Source: Clavibacter nebraskensis NCPPB 2581
GTDB lineage: Bacteria; Actinomycetota; Actinomycetes; Actinomycetales; Microbacteriaceae
Reading direction: 5' to 3'
DNA length: 64,000 nucleotides
Assembly (NCBI RefSeq): GCF_000355695.1
Contig: NC_020891.1
Location: 2,232,001 to 2,296,000 of the forward strand
Position 1 is the stretch's first letter. Every line of letters starts with the position of its first letter. The position numbers and the translations under genes are program-made. Below, one piece after another: positions 55,439-64,000 of the stretch. The notes beneath the pieces are model-generated. The model did not search any database, was not told the DNA's origin, and was given only the letters and a program-made list of their open reading frames with translations.

Positions 55439-57057
55439 GCGCCGCGACGACGGCTGTGATGGCGACGACGCCCACCACCGACACGGGCGACCCCGTCCTC
55501 AACATCTCGATCTTCGGGGCGTTCGTGGTCATCACGCTCGTGATCGTGTTCCGGGCGAGCCGGAACAACTCGACGGCCGCCGACTACTACGCGGCCGGCC
55601 GCTCGTTCACCGGGCCGCAGAACGGCACGGCGATCGCGGGCGACTACCTCTCGGCGGCGTCGTTCCTCGGGATCGTCGGCGCCATCGCCATCAACGGGTA
55701 CGACGGGTTCCTGTACTCGATCGGGTTCCTGGTCGCGTGGCTCGTGGCGCTGCTGCTCGTGGCCGAGCTCATGCGCAACACGGGCAAGTTCACGATGGCC
55801 GACGTGCTGAGCTTCCGGCTCAAGCAGCGGCCCGTGCGGCTCGCGGCGGCGACCACGACGCTCGCGGTCTGCTTCTTCTACCTGCTCGCGCAGATGGCGG
55901 GCGCGGGCGGGCTCGTCTCGCTGCTGCTCGGGATCGACGACCGGCTCGGGCAGTCGCTCGTGATCGCGGTCGTGGGCGCGCTCATGATCGTCTACGTGCT
56001 CGTCGGCGGGATGAAGGGCACGACCTGGGTGCAGATCATCAAGGCCTGCCTGCTCATCGCGGGCGCGGCCGTGATGACCGTGTGGGTACTCGCGATCCAC
56101 GGGTTCAACGTGTCGGAGCTGCTGGGCGCGGCGGCCGCCGCGACCGACAAGCCCGTGCTCGAGCCGGGCAACCAGTACGGCCTCACCGGCATCACGAAGC
56201 TCGACTTCCTGTCGCTCGCCCTGGCGCTGGTGCTCGGGACGGCGGGCCTCCCCCACGTGCTCATGCGCTTCTACACGGTGCCGACCGCGAAGGAGGCCCG
56301 TCGCAGCGTCGTCTGGGCGATCTGGCTCATCGGGATCTTCTACCTCTTCACCCTGGTGCTCGGGTACGGCGCGGGTGCTCTGCTCGGGAGCGAGCGGATC
56401 CTCGCGGCTCCCGGCGGCGTGAACTCCGCGGCGCCGCTGCTGGCGCTCGAGCTCGGCGGGCCGATCCTGCTCGGGATCATCGCGGCGGTCGCGTTCGCGA
56501 CGATCCTCGCGGTGGTCGCGGGGCTCACCATCACGGCGGCGGCCTCCTTCGCGCACGACGTGTACGGCAGCGTCATCAAGAAGGGGCAGGTCTCGGCGAA
56601 CGGCGAGGTGCGGGTCGCGCGGATCACGGTGGTCGTGATCGGCATCGTCTCGATCATCGCGGGCATCGGCGCGAACGGGCAGAACGTCGCGTTCCTCGTG
56701 GCGCTCGCGTTCGCGGTGGCGGCGAGCGCGAACCTGCCGACGATCCTCTACTCCCTCTACTGGCGGCGCTTCTCCACCCGGGGCGCGGTGCTCAGCATGT
56801 ACGGCGGGCTCGGGACGGCGCTCGTACTGATCGCGTTCTCGCCCGTGGTCTCGGGCGCCGAGACGTCGATGATCCCGGGGGCCGACTTCTCGTGGTTCCC
56901 GCTGAGCAACCCGGGGATCGTGTCGATCCCCGTCGGGTTCCTGCTCGGCTGGATCGGGACGGTGACCTCGACGCGCAAGGAGGACCCGCTCGTCGCGGCC
57001 GAGATGGACGTGCGGTCGCTGACCGGGCACGGCGCGGAGAAGGCGACGGAGCACTAG
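55435..57057 (+). CDS. actP: Cation/acetate symporter, sodium:solute symporter family
   Basis: 540 residues with about thirteen membrane segments. SSS-family features are ASRNNSTAADYYAAGRSFTGPQNG, GDYLSAASFLG and LPHVLMRFYTVP. It imports acetate and related short acids with a cation. It is coupled to the DUF485 gene and followed by a strong terminator. Other monocarboxylates such as glyoxylate or propionate may also be carried. Confidence 0.93.
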   Translation: MSAATTAVMATTPTTDTGDPVLNISIFGAFVVITLVIVFRASRNNSTAADYYAAGRSFTGPQNGTAIAGDYLSAASFLGIVGAIAINGYDGFLYSIGFLVAWLVALLLVAELMRNTGKFTMADVLSFRLKQRPVRLAAATTTLAVCFFYLLAQMAGAGGLVSLLLGIDDRLGQSLVIAVVGALMIVYVLVGGMKGTTWVQIIKACLLIAGAAVMTVWVLAIHGFNVSELLGAAAAATDKPVLEPGNQYGLTGITKLDFLSLALALVLGTAGLPHVLMRFYTVPTAKEARRSVVWAIWLIGIFYLFTLVLGYGAGALLGSERILAAPGGVNSAAPLLALELGGPILLGIIAAVAFATILAVVAGLTITAAASFAHDVYGSVIKKGQVSANGEVRVARITVVVIGIVSIIAGIGANGQNVAFLVALAFAVAASANLPTILYSLYWRRFSTRGAVLSMYGGLGTALVLIAFSPVVSGAETSMIPGADFSWFPLSNPGIVSIPVGFLLGWIGTVTSTRKEDPLVAAEMDVRSLTGHGAEKATEH

Positions 57058-57084
57058 CGAGCCGCGTGCCGGCCGGAGACGCCG

Positions 57085-57120
57085 CGAGGGCGGCGGGACC
57101 CGGGGGTCCCGCCGCCCTCG
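57085..57120. terminator. Bidirectional terminator between actP and gcvP
   Basis: A perfect 16-bp inverted repeat, CGAGGGCGGCGGGACC and complement, with a 4-base loop. It lies 27 bases after actP and 44 bases after the convergent gcvP stop. Confidence 0.8.
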
Positions 57121-57164
57121 TCGGTGCGTGCGCGCGTCGTGCGTGCCGGATCGATCGCGTCGGA

Positions 57165-60136
<2,972 letters not shown>

Positions 60137-60140
<4 letters not shown>

Positions 60141-60508
60141 TCGCCCACCAGCGCGACGTACTCGTCGTGGCTGAGGAGCTTGGGGAGCGCCTCGAAGCGC
60201 ACCTTCACGAGCCAGCCGGCGCCGAAGGGGTCGCTGTTGACGAGGTCGGGCGAGGCCACGACGTCGTCGTTGACCTCGGTGACCGTGCCGTCGATGGGCG
60301 CGAACAGCTCGCCGACCGACTTGGTCGACTCGATCTCGCCGACGACCTCGCCGCCCGCGAGCTCGTCGCCCACGGCGGGCAGCTCGACGAAGACGACGTC
60401 GCCGAGCTTGTCGGCGGCGTAGGAGGTGATGCCGACGGTCGCGACGTCGCCGTCGACCTGCACCCACTCGTGCTCGGCGGTGTACTGGAGGCTGGTCTGG
60501 TCGGTCAT
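60137..60508 (-). CDS. gcvH: Glycine cleavage system H protein
   Basis: A 123-residue lipoyl carrier. The lipoylated lysine is in [15 protein letters not shown]. It shuttles the aminomethyl intermediate between P- and T-proteins. Both ends overlap neighbours by 4 bases (ATGA with gcvT, GTGA with gcvP), so stoichiometry is translationally coupled. Confidence 0.97.
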
Positions 60509-61713
60509 CGGTGAGCCTTTCGCGAGTAGAAGGGGAGGGTCACGACGGTGGCGGGCACGCGAGTGCCGCGGACGTCGACGGCGAGGCGCGTGCCGGGGGC
60601 GGCGAGCGAGGGATCCACGTACGCCATGGCGACGGGGTGGCCGAGCGTGGGCGACAGGGCCCCGCTCGTGACGATGCCGACGGGCGCGACGGCGCCATCG
60701 GTCGCGTCCATGACGGCCTCGAGGGCGGCGGCGGAGTCGCCCGCGGCCTCCTCGGCGTAGACGGGGTAGTCGGCGCGGGGCGCGCGGCGGCCCTCGGTGA
60801 CGAGGCCGACGAGCACGCGGGCGACGGGATCCGGGCCCTTCTCGATCGCCGAGCGCCCGCGGAAGTCGCCCTCCTTGGCGAGCGCGACCACCTTGCCGAG
60901 GCCGGCCTGCACGGGCAGCGTGTGGAGGCCCAGCTCGTGGCCGTACAGCGGCATTCCCGCCTCGAGGCGGAGCGTGTCGCGGCAGGCGAGGCCCGTGTTC
61001 AGGAGGCCGAGCGGCGTGCCGGCGACGACGAGCGCCTCCCACAGGGCGACGGCGTCCTCGGTCGCGACGTACAGCTCGTAGCCGTCCTCGCCCGTGTAGC
61101 CCGTGCGGGCGACGAGCACGTCCTGCCCGGCGAAGCGCGCGGCGGTGGCGCGGTAGTAGCGGAGCGCCTCGAGCGGCGTCTCGGTCTCGAGCCCGGCGGT
61201 GGCCTCGAGGATCGCGCGGGACACCGGGCCCTGCACGGCGATCAGCGCGACGTCGTCGCTGGCGTCGTCGACCTCCACGTCGTCGCGGCCCGCGGCGGCC
61301 TCGGCGAGGACGGCGAGCACGGGGTCGTGGTTGCCCGCGTTGGCGACGACGAGGAAGGACTCCTCGCCGGTGCGGTAGACGATCAGGTCGTCGACGATGC
61401 CGCCCGAGGGATCCAGCAGCAGCGTGTACTTCGCCTGCCACTCGGCGATGGCGGACAGCTTGCCGGCGAGCACGGAGTCGAGGAACGCGGCGGCGCCCTC
61501 GCCCTCGACGGCGATCTCCGCCATGTGCGAGATGTCGAAGATGCCCGCGGCCTCGCGCACGGCGCGGTGCTCGGCGAGGTCGCTCGTGTAGCGGACCGGC
61601 ATGAGCCAGCCGGCGAAGTCGGTGAAGGAGGCGCCGGCCGCCTCGTGCACGGCGTGCAGCGGGGATCGGCGGGGCGGGGACCCGGCGTCGGTCTCGGCGG
61701 GTGCGTCGGTCAT
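60505..61713 (-). CDS. gcvT: Aminomethyltransferase, T-protein
   Basis: 402 residues. It transfers the methylene group from GcvH to tetrahydrofolate. It contains the family motifs [22 protein letters not shown] and [16 protein letters not shown]. The ATG has GGAGG 7 bases upstream, and a tandem glycine riboswitch lies just before it. It is the first gene of the operon. Confidence 0.97.
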   Translation of the reverse strand: MTDAPAETDAGSPPRRSPLHAVHEAAGASFTDFAGWLMPVRYTSDLAEHRAVREAAGIFDISHMAEIAVEGEGAAAFLDSVLAGKLSAIAEWQAKYTLLLDPSGGIVDDLIVYRTGEESFLVVANAGNHDPVLAVLAEAAAGRDDVEVDDASDDVALIAVQGPVSRAILEATAGLETETPLEALRYYRATAARFAGQDVLVARTGYTGEDGYELYVATEDAVALWEALVVAGTPLGLLNTGLACRDTLRLEAGMPLYGHELGLHTLPVQAGLGKVVALAKEGDFRGRSAIEKGPDPVARVLVGLVTEGRRAPRADYPVYAEEAAGDSAAALEAVMDATDGAVAPVGIVTSGALSPTLGHPVAMAYVDPSLAAPGTRLAVDVRGTRVPATVVTLPFYSRKAHR

Positions 61714-61744
61714 GGAGTCCTCCGGTCGTCTCCGGCGCGGATGC

Positions 61745-61930
61745 CGGATGGGGACTCCCCCTCTGTCATGGGCCTGAGAGCTTCGCGCCGTCCGAGGACG
61801 GTGCTTTCACCGTGGGCGAGCCGTGCGGGACGGCTGCTTTTCAGAGTGGCCAGTGCATCGCGGTACGTGGACCTGAGAGATTGGCGGGGAGGCTTGCTCC
61901 TTCGGTGCTCCCGGAGGAGCTCTCCCGCGA
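61745..61930 (-). ncRNA. Tandem glycine riboswitch upstream of gcvT
   Basis: On the minus strand the leader shows both aptamers of the glycine riboswitch. The first runs from GCGGGAGAGC through ACCGAAGGAGCAAGCC and CCAATCTCTCAGG to CACTCTGAAAAG. The second includes CACGGTGAAAGCACCG, GCGAAGCTCTCAGG and ACAGAGGGGGAG. It should switch on gcvTHP when glycine is high. The GGAGTCC that closes the second aptamer (61752-61758) is complementary to GGACTCC (61714-61720), which overlaps the ribosome site GGAGG by two bases. This suggests translational control. Confidence 0.93.
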
Positions 61931-61957
61931 TGCGTGCGCGGCCGTGTTACGCGTCCC

Positions 61958-61963
61958 AGCATA
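61958..61963 (-). promoter_or_regulatory. Putative -10 box of the gcv operon
   Basis: TATGCT on the minus strand, about 28 bases upstream of the first aptamer. No good -35 is seen. With the riboswitch and the sseB terminator this accounts for the 379-base gene-free stretch. Confidence 0.45.
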
Positions 61964-62033
61964 TCGAGCGGGACGTTTCGGCCGTGTGACGATTCCCGGT
62001 CCATCCGTTCCCGTTCCGCTCCGCCGGACGCGA

Positions 62034-62069
62034 CGACGCCGCCGCATCCGGGTGGATGCGGCGGCGTCG
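62034..62069 (-). terminator. Strong stem-loop after sseB-like gene
   Basis: A perfect 16-bp inverted repeat (CGACGCCGCCGCATCC and complement) with loop GGGT, 23 bases after the stop. There is no U-tract, as is usual for high-GC actinobacteria. It insulates the gcv operon. Confidence 0.75.
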
Positions 62070-62092
62070 GGTGGTCGGGTCGACCGGCGGGA

Positions 62093-62548
62093 TCAGATCG
62101 CGTCGGGCGACGGCGATGCGGGCGCCTGCGGCGCGCCGTCCTCGTCCTGGTCGATGACGCGGCGCACGTCGTCGGCGAGCTGCGCGACGCCCTCGGGCAT
62201 CATCTCGAAGCCGTCGGTGGTGCCGACGTTGATGACGAGGCCGGTGCCCTCGGGGATCGCCTGCACGAGCTCGGCGGCGGGGATGGTGGCGACGTGGTCG
62301 GCGACGCTCGTGACCTTCTCTTCGATGCGGTCCTCGTGCGTGAAGGCGGCGAGCATGGGCACGCCGTCGCGGTCGAAGAGGACGGGCTGGAGCTGGTCGG
62401 TATCGGGGGTGAGGGGCGTGGCGGTGGGCACCACGACCGTCGTGTTGATGAACTCGGTGAGGACGGCGGTCATGTCGGACTCGCCCGCCTGGCCGCGCGC
62501 GATGGCCTGCTCGAGGGGGGTGGGCTCTCGGTCCTGTGAATCGGTCAT
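62093..62548 (-). CDS. SseB-family protein
   Basis: 151 residues. The N-terminal domain (AVLTEFINTTVVVPTATP and DGVPMLAAFTHEDRI) matches the SseB/enhanced-serine-sensitivity domain. PEGTGLVINVGTTDGFEM continues that fold. The function of the family is not settled. It is a single gene with its own terminator, and the ATG is the only sensible start. It might also be named a type III-secretion-system-like protein by databases, which would mislead. Confidence 0.85.
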   Translation of the reverse strand: MTDSQDREPTPLEQAIARGQAGESDMTAVLTEFINTTVVVPTATPLTPDTDQLQPVLFDRDGVPMLAAFTHEDRIEEKVTSVADHVATIPAAELVQAIPEGTGLVINVGTTDGFEMMPEGVAQLADDVRRVIDQDEDGAPQAPASPSPDAI

Positions 62549-62628
62549 GGGTCCATCGTGCCCGATCCGGCGGGGCGACCGCTGACCGCGGCGGCCGGGC
62601 CGGGCGTCGTCGCGGCCGCGCGCGGAGT

Positions 62629-62634
62629 TAGGAT
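62629..62634 (+). promoter_or_regulatory. Putative -10 box for the BlaI-like gene
   Basis: TAGGAT, 39 bases before the GTG. The leader carries GGGGAG as a ribosome site. Any operator for the encoded repressor would be expected here, but I see no clear TACA-type dyad. Confidence 0.35.
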
Positions 62635-62673
62635 GGTCTTTCCAACCGCCATCCGTCCCGAGGGGAGACGCCC

Positions 62674-63045
62674 GTGTCGATCGGACGCCAGCGCCCCCGC
62701 GGCGAGCTCGAGGCCGCCATCATGGACGCCCTCTGGGACGCCGACGAGCCGCTCACGGCCAAGGACGTCGTCGCCCGCATCCCGGATCCGCGCCCCGCGC
62801 TCACGACCGTGCTCACGGTGCTGGACCGGCTGGGTCAGAAGGGCCTCGTCACGCGCTCGGACGAGGCGCGCGCGCTCACGTTCGCGCCGGCCCGGTCGCG
62901 CACCGACCACGCGGCGTCGCTCATGTCGGGCGCGCTCGCGGCCACGAAGGACCGCGAGGCGGCGCTGCTGCGCTTCGCCGGCACGCTCGACGGGGACGAC
63001 CTCACGGCGCTGCGCCGCGCGCTCGGCGGGGACGACCGGGCCTAG
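62674..63045 (+). CDS. BlaI/MecI/CopY-family transcriptional regulator
   Basis: 123 residues, a winged-helix repressor with the family start LEAAIMDALWDADEPLTAKDVV and the wing region LTTVLTVLDRLGQKGLV. It has no cysteine, so it lacks the metal site of copper-type CopY. No BlaR1/MecR-type M56 protease is next to it, although a CopC-like gene follows convergently. Its target is unknown. GTG start with GGGGAG. Confidence 0.88.
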   Translation: MSIGRQRPRGELEAAIMDALWDADEPLTAKDVVARIPDPRPALTTVLTVLDRLGQKGLVTRSDEARALTFAPARSRTDHAASLMSGALAATKDREAALLRFAGTLDGDDLTALRRALGGDDRA

Positions 63046-63070
63046 GCCCGCGACGCCGACCGCGGATCGG

Positions 63071-63841
63071 CTAGCGCGGGTCGTCGGCTCCGTCATACGG
63101 CCCGCCCACGCTCTCCCCGTCCTCGCCGGGGAACCGGCGCGACGACCGGCGCACGACGCCGACCACCACGAGCACGGCGGCCGCGAGGATCACGAGGCCG
63201 ATGAGCACGAAGACCCAGACGGGCGTGGTCTCGGCCGTCTCGGCGAGCGGCACGGACGCGCCGGACTGCGCGTCGGACGTGGGCGCGGACGCGACGGACT
63301 CGGCGCCCTGCGTCGTCATGGTGCCCTCGGGCTCCGGCGTCGCGGTGGCCGCGCTGCCCGCCCAGGCGTCGCCGCAGGCCGGGGCCGCGGTGATCGCCGG
63401 GGTGCCCGTCGTGTCGCCGGTCGGCGCGTAGGTGAAGGAGTATGTGCCGTCGATGGGGTGGCTGTCGCTCGAGACCGCGCGCCACGTGACCTGGTAGGTG
63501 CCGGCCGTGCCGAGCGCGATGCGGGTCATGGCGGCGGATCCGTCGACGGCGACGCAGCCGTCCTCGTGGAACGAGCCGTCCGAGGTGTTGACCACCTGGA
63601 TGGCGAACCCGGAGTTCTGCGCGTCGAGAGCGAGCAGCTCCTCGCTGAAGTCGAGCGCGATGGTGCCGGGCTCGTCCGTGACGGTGGCGTCGGCGGCGGG
63701 GGTGGATCCCACGAGCCGGTCGTGCGCGGAGGCGGCACCCGCCGGGATCAGCGCGCCTCCCAGCACGAGCGCGGCGGCACCCGCGGCGAGCGCGGCGCGA
63801 CAGAGGAGGGACGGGGTGCGGGGGTGGTGCGGAGACGCCAT
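63071..63841 (-). CDS. Copper resistance CopC-domain membrane protein
   Basis: 256 residues. A signal peptide ends about residue 39 (ASA), leaving His40 as the mature N-terminus, which is the expected Cu(II) ligand. The other ligands are in the DSHP motif (SSDSHPIDGTY). A CopC beta-barrel is followed by a Thr/Ala-rich linker and one membrane segment (about 200-225). It binds copper at the outer face. No CopD domain is attached. I chose ATG 63841; the longer frame is an Arg-rich shadow. Confidence 0.9.
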   Translation of the reverse strand: MASPHHPRTPSLLCRAALAAGAAALVLGGALIPAGAASAHDRLVGSTPAADATVTDEPGTIALDFSEELLALDAQNSGFAIQVVNTSDGSFHEDGCVAVDGSAAMTRIALGTAGTYQVTWRAVSSDSHPIDGTYSFTYAPTGDTTGTPAITAAPACGDAWAGSAATATPEPEGTMTTQGAESVASAPTSDAQSGASVPLAETAETTPVWVFVLIGLVILAAAVLVVVGVVRRSSRRFPGEDGESVGGPYDGADDPR

Positions 63842-63945
63842 GGGTCCATCATCCCCCGCGGTGCGCTGCACGGACGGGCGTGGGCGTCCGTGACGCCGCG
63901 CGCGCCCGTGTTGCGCCGAGCGCCGCGGCACGATGGACTCTTCGG

Positions 63946-64000
63946 ATGAACATCGCCCCGCAGGACGCCCCCGGCGACGGCACGGCGCGATCCGCCGGCC
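63946..64000 (+). CDS. Start of a gene running off the window
   Basis: An open frame from ATG 63946 with G/C at nearly every third position (MNIAPQDAPGDG...). It gives 18 residues before the edge, too short to identify. A second ATG at 63933 is in another frame and gives an Arg-rich protein, so I prefer 63946. Confidence 0.4.
   Translation, partial: MNIAPQDAPGDGTARSAG

Overview
The window is about 72% G+C. Codons mostly end in G or C, starts are often GTG, many junctions are 4-base ATGA/GTGA overlaps, and several -10 hexamers lie only 6-9 bases before start codons. Mycothiol (mshB-like), a 7Fe ferredoxin and an actinobacterial-type glycine cleavage operon point to a high-GC actinomycete, most likely Microbacteriaceae and Clavibacter-like. 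The assignment is inferred from gene content and style, not from a search. It is ordinary chromosome: I saw no tRNA, rRNA, IS element, integrase, prophage or CRISPR array.

Layout. 76-2941: nusA and proS. 2973-7676: three genes, oleA, a fused oleB-oleC and oleD, for head-to-head long-chain olefin synthesis. 7783-13703: the isoprenoid genes ispG and dxr with the site-2 protease rseP. They are split by a divergent receptor-type Ser/Thr kinase and a Ser/Pro/Thr-rich lipoprotein. 13712-15349: a secreted FKBP lipoprotein and an OsmC-like protein. 15421-17846: gabT and an asparaginase.

17836-33963 is the most unusual block: six minus-strand genes, the first five linked by 4-base overlaps. In transcription order they are a transmembrane Ser/Thr kinase (reading frame broken in its linker), a 2002-residue surface protein of repeated Ig-like and fibronectin modules, a MoxR AAA+ ATPase, a DUF58 protein, a membrane transglutaminase-like protein lacking its catalytic Cys and His, and an FtsK/EccC-type ATPase. 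It resembles a type VII-secretion-associated envelope system without any WXG100 substrate gene in the window.

34121-38445: gltA, dapC, fdxA and mshB. 38540-42134: an iron-uptake operon efeUOB behind a DtxR/IdeR-like operator. 42175-44598: a lipoprotein and typA. 44713-53818: an oligopeptide ABC transporter (two binding proteins, two permeases, one double ATPase), interrupted by a plus-strand PH-domain membrane protein. 54108-57057: a CPBP-family membrane protein, a DUF485 protein and an acetate permease. 57165-61930: gcvT-gcvH-gcvP under a tandem glycine riboswitch. 62093-64000: an SseB-like protein, a BlaI-type regulator, a CopC-like copper protein and a truncated gene start.
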